Shown: piece by piece, positions 16,794 through 24,738 of the stretch | Numbering within the stretch: the stretch's first letter is position 1 | How the letters are laid out: every line of letters starts with the position of its first letter | From: Weissella confusa | Lineage (GTDB): Bacteria; Bacillota; Bacilli; Lactobacillales; Lactobacillaceae | Assembly (NCBI GenBank): GCA_041871065.1 | Contig: CP168942.1 | Location: 684,501 to 748,500, forward strand | Length of the DNA: 64,000 nucleotides | Direction: 5' to 3' | Made by a program: the position numbers and the translations under genes | Notes under the pieces: model-generated | What the model saw: only the letters and a program-made list of their open reading frames with translations | Databases searched by the model: none | Told to the model about the DNA's origin: nothing

Positions 16794-18161
16794 ATGAAAA
16801 AGAAAGCGCCAGTGGTGAAGAACCAAGAATTTGACGCAACGGTCATCGATCTAACGTACGAAGGTAACGGAGTCGTTAAGGTTGATGATTTCCCAATTTT
16901 CGTCCCAAATGCTGTTCCGGGTGAAGAAATCCGTGTCGGCATTACGAAGGTTGCTGGAACGTACGCATTCGGACGTGTTGTGAAGACATTGAAGGAATCA
17001 GAGGACCGCAACAAGGATGTTGACGTGGCAACGTTGACGACGGGAATTGCACCTTTGGCTCACTTGAAGTACGATGCACAATTGCGTTTCAAGCAAAACC
17101 AAATCCAAGAATTGTTCAAGAAGCAACACGTTGATGTTGAAGTTTCTGAGACGCTTGGTATGGAGAACCCAACTGGGTACCGTAACAAGGCGCAAATTCC
17201 TACGCGTGAATTGCGTGGTGAATTGACGACTGGATTTTTCCGTCGTGGTTCACACAACTTGATGCCAATTGAGGATTTCTACATTCAAGATCCTGAAATT
17301 GACAAGGCTATCGTGGTTATCCGTGATATTTTGCGTAAGTACCACATTCCAGCCTACAACGAATTTGAGCACACAGGTGTTATCCGTAACATCATGGTGC
17401 GTCGCGGTTACTACAGCCACGAAATGATGGTTGTTTTGGTAACGCGTTCAAAGAAGTTGCCAGGCGCAGAGATGATTGTTGAAGACATTCGCGAAGCTTT
17501 GCCTGAAGTGAAGTCAATCATCCAAAACGTTAACCAAGAAAAGACAAACGTTATCTTGGGCGAGAAGAACAACACCCTTTGGGGGAAGAATGTCATCACT
17601 GACACGTTGTTCGGTAAGAAGTTTGCCATCGGACCAAACTCATTCTACCAAGTTAACCCACAAACGACGGAAACGTTGTACCAATTGGCTGCTGACAAGG
17701 CTGGCTTGAACGGTGATGAAGAAGTTATCGACGCCTACTCAGGTATCGGAACGATTTCATTGACGATTGCTGACCGTGTTAAGTCAGTTTTGGGTGTCGA
17801 AATCGTACCTGGTGCCGTTGACGACGCCAAGCGTAACGCCGACATCAACGGTGTGACGAATGCCAAGTTCGAATTGGGTAAGGCCGAAGAGAAGATGGTT
17901 GAGTGGCACGATGCTGGTATGCGACCAGACGTTATCTTCGTTGATCCTCCTCGTAAGGGATTGACGCCAGAATTGATCGACGCCGCAACTGGCATGGAAC
18001 CAGAAAAGTTCGTGTACATTAGCTGCAACCCTGCAACGTTGGCACGTGACACGGTTCAAATTTTGGAGAACGGTTACCACATTGAGGGACCTGTTCAACC
18101 AATCGACCAATTCCCACAAACGACGCACATTGAGTCAATCACTGTGTTCGTTAAGGACTAA
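16794..18161 (+). CDS. rlmD: 23S rRNA m5U methyltransferase, TrmA/RlmD family
   Basis: A 455-residue SAM-dependent uridine C5-methyltransferase: N-terminal TRAM domain (about residues 8-66), central domain, and Rossmann domain with DAYSGIGTISL, FVDPPRKG and catalytic Cys411 in YISCNPATLARD. The family usually has a 4Fe-4S cluster bound by a CGGCxLQHL motif; here that place reads APLAHLKYDAQL, so the cluster cysteines are gone. The exact rRNA position is not predictable. A TGTTACAAT extended -10 (16739-16747) and AAAGGAG precede it. Confidence 0.88.
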   Translation: MKKKAPVVKNQEFDATVIDLTYEGNGVVKVDDFPIFVPNAVPGEEIRVGITKVAGTYAFGRVVKTLKESEDRNKDVDVATLTTGIAPLAHLKYDAQLRFKQNQIQELFKKQHVDVEVSETLGMENPTGYRNKAQIPTRELRGELTTGFFRRGSHNLMPIEDFYIQDPEIDKAIVVIRDILRKYHIPAYNEFEHTGVIRNIMVRRGYYSHEMMVVLVTRSKKLPGAEMIVEDIREALPEVKSIIQNVNQEKTNVILGEKNNTLWGKNVITDTLFGKKFAIGPNSFYQVNPQTTETLYQLAADKAGLNGDEEVIDAYSGIGTISLTIADRVKSVLGVEIVPGAVDDAKRNADINGVTNAKFELGKAEEKMVEWHDAGMRPDVIFVDPPRKGLTPELIDAATGMEPEKFVYISCNPATLARDTVQILENGYHIEGPVQPIDQFPQTTHIESITVFVKD

Positions 18162-18190
18162 TATTAAAAAATACATCGATAACCTGAAGA

Positions 18191-18227
18191 AGCTCGCCGA
18201 CAGTCTAACTGTTTGGTGGGCTTTTTT
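18191..18227 (+). terminator. Terminator of rlmD
   Basis: Imperfect stem AGCTCGCCGACAG (18191-18203) with CTGTTTGGTGGGCT (18209-18222), followed by T6. Confidence 0.75.
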
Positions 18228-18255
18228 GGTATCGCAATGTATAATGAATGTATTA

Positions 18256-18270
18256 TTGAAAGCGCTTTAA
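18256..18270 (+). promoter_or_regulatory. cre site before the Gfo/Idh oxidoreductase
   Basis: TTGAAAGCGCTTTAA is a near-perfect CcpA box, just downstream of a TATAAT at 18240-18245, a position where CcpA would block transcription when preferred sugars are present. Confidence 0.7.
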
Positions 18271-18283
18271 GGAAACGAGGGAT

Positions 18284-19282
18284 ATGGAAATGACACTAAA
18301 GTTAGGTGTAATCGGTACAAATTGGATTACCAAGATGCTGGTTGAGGCCGCACATGAATCTAATGAATATGAACTAGCAGCCGTATACTCACGCCGTGCT
18401 GAAACGGGGGCAGCTTTTGCCGCTGATTTCGGGGATGTCCCTGTGTTTACTGACTTGGCTGATTTTTACAACAGCGGGATTGAAGTGGTGTACATTGCAT
18501 CCCCAAACAGCCTGCACTATGACCAAGTTGTGCAAGCAATCGAGCACGAGCTACACGTGATTGTTGAAAAGTCAGCCTTTTCAAACACGAAGGAGTACGA
18601 AGCAGTGTACTCATTGCTTCGTGAGCACCCAAATGTGCGTTTGTTTGAGGCTGCGCGCCACATTCACCAACCAAACTTCAAGGCAATTGCAAAGAAGATT
18701 GGCGAAATGGATCACATTTCTGGTGCGACTTTGGTCTACGAGAAGTACTCATCACGTTTCGACGACTACCTAGCTGGTAAGGAGCCAAACGTTTTGACGC
18801 GTGAGTTTAGTGCGGGTGCTTTGACTGATTTGGGTGTTTATCCACTTTATGCGGCAATTGCATTGTTTGGTATGCCAAAGGAAAGTCACTACTTCGCAAC
18901 ACCATTGCGTAATGGGGCCGATGGTCGCGGTATTGCCATTTTGCGTTACGCTGACTTTGATGTGACGGTCCAATTTGGTAAGGGTGCCAACAGTTACCTA
19001 CAATCAGAAATTTTGGGTATGCGCGATACAATCGTGATTGATAGCATTGCAGAATTGCATGAGGTCACATACAAGGATGGCCAAGGGAATGACACTGTGT
19101 TGAGTGAAGCGTGCCCAGGAAACCCAATGGTGGCTGAAATGAACGTCTTTGCCAAGATTATCAATGATCCAGTTGCTAACGATGAAGAATACCGTCAATT
19201 GTTGACGTTGAGCCAACGCGTCAACATTGTAATGACGAATTTGCGTCACGATGCTGGCATTGTTTTCCCAGCTGACAAGTAA
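18284..19282 (+). CDS. Gfo/Idh/MocA-family oxidoreductase
   Basis: A 332-residue NAD(P)-dependent sugar-type dehydrogenase: N-terminal Rossmann fold (LGVIGTNWITKM, VYIASPNSLHYDQV, VIVEKSAFSN with the conserved EK) and C-terminal substrate domain (AGALTDLGVYPLY). The substrate is unknown; the family acts on sugars, inositols and dihydrodiols. ATG 18290 is an equally good start (GAGGGA lies 7-8 bases before it). The cre site suggests control by carbon source. Confidence 0.8.
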   Translation: MEMTLKLGVIGTNWITKMLVEAAHESNEYELAAVYSRRAETGAAFAADFGDVPVFTDLADFYNSGIEVVYIASPNSLHYDQVVQAIEHELHVIVEKSAFSNTKEYEAVYSLLREHPNVRLFEAARHIHQPNFKAIAKKIGEMDHISGATLVYEKYSSRFDDYLAGKEPNVLTREFSAGALTDLGVYPLYAAIALFGMPKESHYFATPLRNGADGRGIAILRYADFDVTVQFGKGANSYLQSEILGMRDTIVIDSIAELHEVTYKDGQGNDTVLSEACPGNPMVAEMNVFAKIINDPVANDEEYRQLLTLSQRVNIVMTNLRHDAGIVFPADK

Positions 19283-19296
19283 AATGAACGAATGAT

Positions 19297-19326
19297 AAGC
19301 GTCGCACGTTTTGTGGGGCGCTTTTC
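19297..19326 (+). terminator. Terminator of the oxidoreductase gene
   Basis: Imperfect GC-rich stem AAGCGTCGCAC / GTGGGGCGCTT followed by T4. Confidence 0.65.
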
Positions 19327-19372
19327 TGTTACAATTAGAAAGACAATGAAAGAAATTGAATGAGGATAGAAA

Positions 19373-20671
19373 ATGGATACTCGTTTTGAAGAACGATTGG
19401 CGAGCGTTGGGTTTACCACGCTAACGCCAATTCAAGAAGCCGTAGCTGAACCGTTGGCTGCCGGTGAATCAATCGACGCCTTGGCACCAACTGGAACTGG
19501 AAAGACATTGGCCTTTACGTGGCCATTGTTGCCAACATTGGTACCGGGGGATGGTGAGCAATTGCTAATCTTGGCACCATCACAAGAATTGGCCATGCAA
19601 ACGACACGTGTTGTGCGTGAATGGGCAACTTTGGTGGACTTGAAGGTTTTGTCTTTGACAGGTGGTGCGAACGTGAAGCGCCAACTAGACGCCTTGAAGA
19701 AGCACCCAGAAGTGATTGTGGGAACGCCAGGTCGTGTCGCTGAATTGGTCGACAACGGTAAGTTGAAGTTGAAGCGTTTGCGCACGTTGCTATTGGACGA
19801 AGCGGACGAATTGTTGACGGAAGACACTGCTAAGCAAATCGACGGTGTTTGGGACGCAATTGACGACCCTGACGTACAAGTTGCCTTGTTTGGCGCAACT
19901 GAAGTTGATACGACAATTGCAGCTGGTTTGTTCGATCGTGACTTTACGCGTATTGATCAACGTAATGTGCCAATTCCAACGGCGATTGCCCACGAATTCT
20001 GGCCAACTGCCCGCGAGCAACGTAACAAGCGTTTGCGTCAATTAGCAGCCCGCAAGAACTTCCAAGCCATTGTGTTCTTTAACACAACCAAGCAATTGAA
20101 GGTGACGGCTAGTTTCTTGGCGCACGAACACGTTGCGATGGCAACATTGGTCCGTGGTGACTCAAGTTCAACCCGTGCCAAGTCATTGGAAAACTTCCGT
20201 AAGGGAACGGCAAAGTTCTTGTTGACGACGGATGTGGCCGCGCGCGGTTTGGATATTCCTGACTTGCCAGCGATTATTAACTTTGATTTGCCACGTAACG
20301 GTGAAACGTACACGCACCGTGCCGGCCGTACTGGTCGTATGGGGAAGCATGGTTTGGTCATCTCATTCGGTAATGATCACGACTTACGTGATTTGCGTCG
20401 TTTGGTGGCAGTTGATATTCAATTGGTTAATGGTGCCAGCCAAGCAACGAAGCCAACTTCATTCTCAGGTTCAGCTGGTCACACAGCAGAACCAGGGGCG
20501 AAAAAGGAAGTCGCTGACAAGCCACGTCCAGTTGCCAAGGTTCGTAAGGTGCAAAAGAAGAAGACTGAAGAGGTCGTGGCTCGTACAGATCGCTTCGCAA
20601 AAGAGAAAAAAGCTAAGCGTAAGCACAGTAAAAACAAGGGTAAGCCAAAGCGTAAAAACGGCGAAAACTAG
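19373..20671 (+). CDS. DEAD-box ATP-dependent RNA helicase
   Basis: A 432-residue two-domain RNA helicase, CshB-like in size. Motifs in order: LTPIQEAVAEP (Q motif), APTGTGKT (Walker A), TPGR, LLLDEADELL (DEAD), LFGATE (motif III, normally SAT), RGLDIPDL, and HRAGRTGRMG (motif VI). The tail from about residue 385 is strongly basic (KKKTEEVV, then KEKKAKRKHSKNKGKPKRKN) and probably binds RNA. A TGTTACAAT extended -10 lies at 19327-19335. Likely roles are ribosome assembly or mRNA decay, perhaps in the cold; the exact orthologue is unsure. Confidence 0.87.
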   Translation: MDTRFEERLASVGFTTLTPIQEAVAEPLAAGESIDALAPTGTGKTLAFTWPLLPTLVPGDGEQLLILAPSQELAMQTTRVVREWATLVDLKVLSLTGGANVKRQLDALKKHPEVIVGTPGRVAELVDNGKLKLKRLRTLLLDEADELLTEDTAKQIDGVWDAIDDPDVQVALFGATEVDTTIAAGLFDRDFTRIDQRNVPIPTAIAHEFWPTAREQRNKRLRQLAARKNFQAIVFFNTTKQLKVTASFLAHEHVAMATLVRGDSSSTRAKSLENFRKGTAKFLLTTDVAARGLDIPDLPAIINFDLPRNGETYTHRAGRTGRMGKHGLVISFGNDHDLRDLRRLVAVDIQLVNGASQATKPTSFSGSAGHTAEPGAKKEVADKPRPVAKVRKVQKKKTEEVVARTDRFAKEKKAKRKHSKNKGKPKRKNGEN

Positions 20672-20678
20672 GCATTCA

Positions 20679-20711
20679 GACCGCTATTCCGGAAATAGCG
20701 GTCTTTCTTTT
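20679..20711 (+). terminator. Terminator of the helicase gene
   Basis: Perfect 11-bp stem AGACCGCTATT (20679-20689) and AATAGCGGTCT (20694-20704), then T-rich sequence. Confidence 0.88.
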
Positions 20712-20720
20712 TATCCTTAG

Positions 20721-20816
20721 TTTGTGAAAATGCATTGTTATTTAGTTCACATAAAGTGGGGAATGTGTTACTATAAATAAGGATAGAGAGTTCACAAACG
20801 TTTTTTTGTTTGTGAA
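20721..20816 (+). promoter_or_regulatory. Rex half-sites in the rex leader
   Basis: The consensus Rex box is TTGTGA-N6-TCACAA. Here TTGTGAA (20722-20728) and TTCACA (20746-20751) are inverted but 17 bases apart, and a perfect 9-base repeat TTCACAAAC (20791-20799) / GTTTGTGAA (20808-20816) is in everted order around a T-rich loop. A TATAAA at 20772-20777 lies between. Autoregulation is likely but the spacing is atypical. Confidence 0.45.
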
Positions 20817-20858
20817 ATAGCATGAAAATAAAACTTTTAGAAAATGAGGTAGGTTGAC

Positions 20859-21503
20859 ATGGCAGAACATGACATCCCCCGCGCGACCGCAAAGCGTTTG
20901 CCAATTTATTACCGTTACTTGAAGCTTTTGTTGGATGCGGGTACGACTCGCGTTTCATCAAACGAATTGTCTGATGCCGTAAAGTTTGACGCTGCGACGA
21001 TTCGTCGTGATTTCTCATACTTTGGTGCATTGGGAAAGCGTGGTTACGGATACGACGTTAAGGCATTGATGACGTTCTTTGGTGAAATTTTGAACCAAGA
21101 CACATTGGCATCAGTTGCCCTAGTCGGAGTTGGTAACTTGGGACAAGCTTTGTTGAACTTTAACTTCCACCAAAGCTCAAACGCCCGCATTTCTGCAGCT
21201 TTTGATATCAACGAAGATATCGTGAACACGATTCAAGCTGGTGTCCCTGTTTACAGCATGGACGATTTGGAGAAGCAAATTTCTGATCAACGCATCGACG
21301 TGGCAATTTTGACGGTGCCAGCACCAGTTGCCCAAGAATTGGCTAACCGTTTGGCAAAGGCCGGTGTACACGGAATCTTGAACTTCACGCCATTGCGTTT
21401 GGATGTGCCAAGTGATGTCCGCGTGCAAAACGTTGATTTGACGAACGAATTGCAAACGTTGTTGTACTTCATCAACAACTTTGGCGGTTCAGAGGCTGAA
21501 TAA
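20859..21503 (+). CDS. rex: Redox-sensing transcriptional repressor Rex
   Basis: A 214-residue repressor that senses the NADH/NAD+ ratio and controls fermentation genes. N-terminal winged helix (residues 1-80, [17 protein letters not shown], then [24 protein letters not shown]) and Rossmann domain with [13 protein letters not shown]. Full length. GAGGTAGG precedes the ATG. Rex half-sites are in its own leader. Confidence 0.94.
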   Translation: MAEHDIPRATAKRLPIYYRYLKLLLDAGTTRVSSNELSDAVKFDAATIRRDFSYFGALGKRGYGYDVKALMTFFGEILNQDTLASVALVGVGNLGQALLNFNFHQSSNARISAAFDINEDIVNTIQAGVPVYSMDDLEKQISDQRIDVAILTVPAPVAQELANRLAKAGVHGILNFTPLRLDVPSDVRVQNVDLTNELQTLLYFINNFGGSEAE

Positions 21504-21512
21504 CGACATGAT

Positions 21513-21541
21513 AAGTCACCCAATCCTGGGTGACTTTTTAT
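21513..21541 (+). terminator. Terminator of rex
   Basis: AAGTCACCCA (21513-21522) and TGGGTGACTT (21527-21536), 10 bp perfect, then T5. Confidence 0.9.
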
Positions 21542-21564
21542 TTCATTTTGAAACATGAGAACGC

Positions 21565-21755
21565 TTACTTTGTGGAAGTTGTTTTGGTAGAATAATATAT
21601 GTTAAGTAGTTCATACTTAGCATTTCTCATATGTTATAAACGTTATTATTGTCTAAGACCTCTAAAATGATAACGCCGCAAATGGGCGTGCTTAACCACC
21701 ACGACTGTTTGTAAAATGGGCCCCGATATATTCATATCGGAGGCCCATTTTTTTA
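21565..21755 (+). ncRNA. Candidate small RNA with own promoter and terminator
   Basis: This gene-free stretch between rex and the sortase gene has the parts of a small RNA gene. Promoter: TTACTT (21565-21570), 17 bases, then TAGAAT (21588-21593) in an extended -10 (TGGTAGAAT). Terminator: AATGGGCC... (from 21715) pairing with GGCCCATT, then seven T ending at 21754. Between them an 8-bp helix 21601-21608 / 21689-21696 (core GTTAAG/CTTAAC) encloses CTTAG 21616-21620 / CTAAG 21653-21657 and competes at one base with ACGCC 21673-21677 / GGCGT 21685-21689. The sortase gene seems to have its own extended -10 (TGGTACGAT 21765-21773), so this would be a separate RNA of about 155 bases. Family unknown. 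Confidence 0.4.
21713..21755 (+). terminator. Strong terminator before the sortase gene
   Basis: Stem AAATGGGCC / GGCCCATTT extended by CGATAT / ATATCG around TTC, followed by T7. It ends the candidate small RNA and not rex, which has its own terminator 170 bases earlier. Confidence 0.88.
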
Positions 21756-21802
21756 TTAATTTGGTGGTACGATACAAGTAAATTAACAGGGGTGACGTTG
21801 AT

Positions 21803-22528
21803 ATGAGTGAAAAGAAAAATAAAAAGAAACGTGCGTGGCTGAAATGGCTAGGCGTTCTACTGATTTTGCTAATTTCGTTGGGGTTGATTTTTCATAACGA
21901 AATTACCAACTTTGCATTAAAGTCGTTCGAACCACAAGTCACGAAGCAGTCGATCAAGGCAGGTGAGAAGGAAAAGAAGAAAGCGAACTATAATTGGGAA
22001 AAGGTGGGCGCTTTGACAGCGCAGCAGGTCCTCCAAGCGCGCTTGAATTCAGATAAGATTAACTTTATCGGGTTTGTGGCCGTGCCTGAGGTGCGGATTT
22101 CAGTGCCGATTTCAAACGGCACAACTGATTTGAACTTGTCACTGGGGGCTGGGACGATGTTTCCTGATGAAGTGATGGGCGAAGGCAATTACGCGTTGGC
22201 ATCCCACTTTATTCCGGGTGATTCAGGTCGTGATTTGTTGTTTTCACCACTTTACTACAAGGGGAAAGTGGGCCAGGACATTTACCTGACTGATATGAAT
22301 AAGGTTTACCGCTATGAAGCAGTAGATTTCAAGGTCATCCAACCAACCGATGTCGATTGGGTTTATCCAGTTGAAGGCAAGAAGTTGGTCACGTTGATTA
22401 CATGTGATTACACGGCCGAATGTGGGCGTATTATGATGCGTGGTGAGTTGCAAGGTGTGAAGAGCTGGGCAGACACACCAAAGGACATCCAAAAGGCATT
22501 CACGACGGCTAACCGTTGGATTAAGTAG
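21803..22528 (+). CDS. srtA: Class A sortase
   Basis: A 241-residue membrane-bound transpeptidase that anchors LPXTG proteins to the cell wall. Basic cytoplasmic start (KKNKKKRAWLKW), one membrane helix (residues 15-31), a Lys-rich stretch (51-62), then the sortase barrel with His135 (LASHF), Cys201 (TLITCDY) and Arg209. Likely clients include the giant adhesin at 57183 onwards. Monocistronic. Confidence 0.9.
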   Translation: MSEKKNKKKRAWLKWLGVLLILLISLGLIFHNEITNFALKSFEPQVTKQSIKAGEKEKKKANYNWEKVGALTAQQVLQARLNSDKINFIGFVAVPEVRISVPISNGTTDLNLSLGAGTMFPDEVMGEGNYALASHFIPGDSGRDLLFSPLYYKGKVGQDIYLTDMNKVYRYEAVDFKVIQPTDVDWVYPVEGKKLVTLITCDYTAECGRIMMRGELQGVKSWADTPKDIQKAFTTANRWIK

Positions 22529-22536
22529 AGATGCAA

Positions 22537-22577
22537 AAAAGCCATTGGCGCCTCAAATAGAGGAGCCAATGGCTTTT
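22537..22577. terminator. Bidirectional terminator, srtA and the DtxR-family gene
   Basis: AAAAGCCATTGGC (22537-22549) and GCCAATGGCTTTT (22565-22577), 13 bp perfect with A and T flanks, between convergent genes. Confidence 0.9.
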
Positions 22578-22581
22578 GTTG

Positions 22582-23238
22582 TTAGTCGTTAATATAAATA
22601 AAATCAGCAGCGTGTTGCGTGATTTGGACTTCGTTTTGTCCATCCGTTAAGACAAGTGGACCATCGAATGGCAGACGTTCCTTGATTGTCCAGGTGCTAC
22701 CAAGGGTTACGCCAACCGTCTCAACGTATTGAAGCAATTCCAAGTCTTCCGTAAAGCTGTTAAGCGTGACGGTTTCACCATCGTGTGCTTCACGCAATGT
22801 GCGCAACTTGTCTGGTGCATAATTGTAATTTGCGTCTGGAATGAGCAACCCATGGGGTGAATAAGTTGGATAATCCAAGAACTTTTCAAGGGCGTTAACA
22901 AATTCATCGTCAGCATCGTGGTCCAAATTGTCAGCGTTAAAGTGCGCTTCAGAAATTGAAAGACCGAGCTTAGTTGCTCCGAACGTTTCAATCAAACGGT
23001 GAGAACGAATCAAACGAAGGGCAGTTTGACGACCTGGTTCCGTCAACGTAACGCCGTAATAAGGCACCACATCAACTTCGCCGGCTTCTTGCAACTTCGC
23101 CAACATGTTTGAAACTGAAGAAGGCGTGACATTCAAGTGATCAGCGATTTGATTGTTTGAAATCTTGCTGTCGTCGTCACCGCCACTTAGCTCTAAAATC
23201 GTTTGCAGATACTGCGTTTTTGATACGGATTCGCTCAT
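22582..23238 (-). CDS. DtxR/MntR-family metal-dependent repressor
   Basis: 218 residues: N-terminal winged helix (NNQIADHLNVTPSSVSNMLA), dimerisation domain with metal-ligand candidates (HRLIETF, SEAHFNADNLDHDADDE) and a C-terminal FeoA/SH3-like domain (TVTLNSFTEDLELLQYVETV). Such proteins repress Mn or Fe uptake genes when metal is bound. No metal transporter is adjacent, so the metal is not known. An extended -10 TGTTATAAT lies on the minus strand at 23279-23287. Confidence 0.82.
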   Translation of the reverse strand: MSESVSKTQYLQTILELSGGDDDSKISNNQIADHLNVTPSSVSNMLAKLQEAGEVDVVPYYGVTLTEPGRQTALRLIRSHRLIETFGATKLGLSISEAHFNADNLDHDADDEFVNALEKFLDYPTYSPHGLLIPDANYNYAPDKLRTLREAHDGETVTLNSFTEDLELLQYVETVGVTLGSTWTIKERLPFDGPLVLTDGQNEVQITQHAADFIYIND

Positions 23239-23336
23239 AATGAAATTCCTTTTTTACGATAATTTGTTCAGTGCGTTAATTATAACATGAAGTGCCGGAT
23301 ATAAAAGTTAAGTCCTTTAAAAAACATAAAGGTGAT

Positions 23337-23365
23337 TTGCCGAAAAATAAAATTCAGGATATGCT
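23337..23365 (+). promoter_or_regulatory. Promoter of the small unknown gene at 23425
   Basis: TTGCCG (23337-23342), 17-base spacer, TATGCT (23360-23365). Confidence 0.5.
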
Positions 23366-23424
23366 TAGTTTGTTGATAGCGCACTGGTGGTATCGCCATC
23401 AGGTTTGAAGTTTTGGAGGCAGAC

Positions 23425-23739
23425 ATGTACGGACAGGAGTTTCACCAAAAAAACAAGCTACACGGGGAACAAAAGCTGTGGGCACTATTAGACAGTGCTC
23501 GCGAAATCCCGCAGCAGACCGCATTATTCGTTTATTCGGCCGTTAAGCAATCTGGCTATGGTAAGCGACAAGTATTCGTTGGACGCGTTTATGACAGTTG
23601 TGTCTATCATATTGGTTGTGACACAATCGAAAACTCCTTTAAGTTAAAGTTCAGCACACCCGATGAACGGAACAAGTTCGCCAATTCTTTTGAGACAGCT
23701 TGTGTCGAACAAGGGTTAGCCGTTCATCAAAGTTTCTAA
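23425..23739 (+). CDS. Hypothetical protein
   Basis: 104 residues, not recognised. It is soluble, mixed alpha/beta by composition, with three cysteines in the middle and C-terminal part (DSCVYHIGCD, ACVEQG). ATG 23425 has GGAGG 8 bases before it; an in-frame TTG at 23413 is less likely. Promoter, ribosome site and a shared terminator make it a real gene. It is convergent with folT. Confidence 0.65.
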   Translation: MYGQEFHQKNKLHGEQKLWALLDSAREIPQQTALFVYSAVKQSGYGKRQVFVGRVYDSCVYHIGCDTIENSFKLKFSTPDERNKFANSFETACVEQGLAVHQSF

Positions 23740-23787
23740 GTAAAAAATAAGAGGATTCGACGCTTGTCGAATCCTCTTATTTTTTAC
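23740..23787. terminator. Bidirectional terminator with a perfect 21-bp stem
   Basis: The 21 bases 23740-23760 pair without mismatch with 23767-23787 around a 6-base loop; A and T tracts at the ends serve both strands. The stem includes the last codon and stop of folT on the minus strand. Confidence 0.92.
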
Positions 23788-24332
23788 TTCATCATCAGAC
23801 GTGACTTCATTTGCTCAAGAACGGGGTGGTTCAAAAAAAAATAAAGGATAATTGCTTGAATTGGTAGGAAGATGAGTTGCTTCACACCACGTACCCAAAG
23901 AAGTGACGTGATTGCGTGTGGATCAGTCATACCGCCCATAATCACAATCCATAGCGTGTTCATAATGGCATTAACAATAACCAAAACTAGAATAACCGTG
24001 ATGATTACACGGGCCCAGCTGATGTGCTCACGGTTATAGAATGAGAACCCGTAGATGGCAGCACCAACTAGCGCTGAAAGGGCGAATCCCCAGAAATAAC
24101 TATAACCACTGATCATCGTTGAAATAAAATCGTTGAAGAATGCAACAATCATTCCCCAGTAAGGGCCATACCACTTGGCGATCAACCCAACAACGATGAA
24201 CGTGAAGCCGACCTTAACGGAAGCTGGTCCAAACGTAAAACGGCCGATGACGATTTCCAACGCCATCAAAATTCCTAGTAATGCCAACTGCGTCGTGCGC
24301 AAACGTGGCAATGCGTAACTTAATGTCTTCAT
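23784..24332 (-). CDS. folT: ECF transporter folate-binding S component
   Basis: A 182-residue, six-helix membrane protein that captures folate for the shared ECF energising module. Typical FolT features: start RLRTTQLALLGILMALEIVIGRFTFG, then FIVVGLIAKWYGPYWGMIVAFFNDFI and a C-terminal RGVKQLIFLPIQAIILYF. The identification is strengthened by the tetrahydrofolate riboswitch in its leader. The EcfA/EcfT genes are not in the window. AGGAGGTG precedes the ATG. Confidence 0.87.
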   Translation of the reverse strand: MKTLSYALPRLRTTQLALLGILMALEIVIGRFTFGPASVKVGFTFIVVGLIAKWYGPYWGMIVAFFNDFISTMISGYSYFWGFALSALVGAAIYGFSFYNREHISWARVIITVILVLVIVNAIMNTLWIVIMGGMTDPHAITSLLWVRGVKQLIFLPIQAIILYFFLNHPVLEQMKSRLMMK

Positions 24333-24360
24333 ATCGAAAACACCTCCTAATTTTATTTGG

Positions 24361-24470
24361 AGGGTTTCACCTATTACAGTGAATGTGATAATGATATCGC
24401 GAACGTATCAGTCCTTCGTCTGTGGCCCACATTCCGTTTCCACAGCACTTAACGCATCAAAATCTACCCT
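24361..24470 (-). promoter_or_regulatory. Tetrahydrofolate (THF) riboswitch
   Basis: Read on the minus strand, the leader of folT shows the conserved THF aptamer blocks in order: AGGGTAGA, GATGCGTTAAGTG, GGAATGTGGGCC, ACGAAG, then GGTGAA and ACCCT. P1 is AGGGT (24470-24466) with ACCCT (24365-24361); GAATGTG pairs perfectly with CACATTC as the long-range contact. The 3' side CCCTCC can also pair with the GGAGG of the ribosome site, pointing to translational control. The family is known upstream of folT in Firmicutes. Confidence 0.78.
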
Positions 24471-24694
24471 GCATTTCTGTTACGAGTTCTATTGTAGAAC
24501 AACTTGTCCGAAAGAGATACAAAAAGTTATTGTATTTATCAAAGTAAAATGTTTAACAACGAAAGAAAAATGTTAAAACGTTTTATCGTTCGGAATATAC
24601 GAACAATATTAGTTGATAGAGGCAACTAATTTGCGAATTGTGGGTTAATTTGTGAACATAAGTCGCAAAAGGGGCTGTAAAACCTTTCAAAAGT
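24471..24694. other. Gap between folT leader and thrB
   Basis: A+T-rich intergenic sequence. On the minus strand TACAAT (24496-24491) may be the -10 of folT, 20-25 bases before the aptamer. Nothing else recognisable is seen. Confidence 0.4.
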
Positions 24695-24703
24695 TGGTAA
24701 AAT
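24695..24703 (+). promoter_or_regulatory. Extended -10 promoter of thrB
   Basis: TG-G-TAAAAT, 35 bases before the thrB start, no clear -35. Confidence 0.5.
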
Positions 24704-24738
24704 GTTTACATAGTATTTAACCCGGAAAGAGATTAATC

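Noticed and set aside
21599..21670. 23-codon frame (starting MLSSSYLAF) inside the candidate small RNA
   Set aside because: Its ATG falls at the expected transcription start and has no ribosome site; the frame disrupts no structure but has no support.
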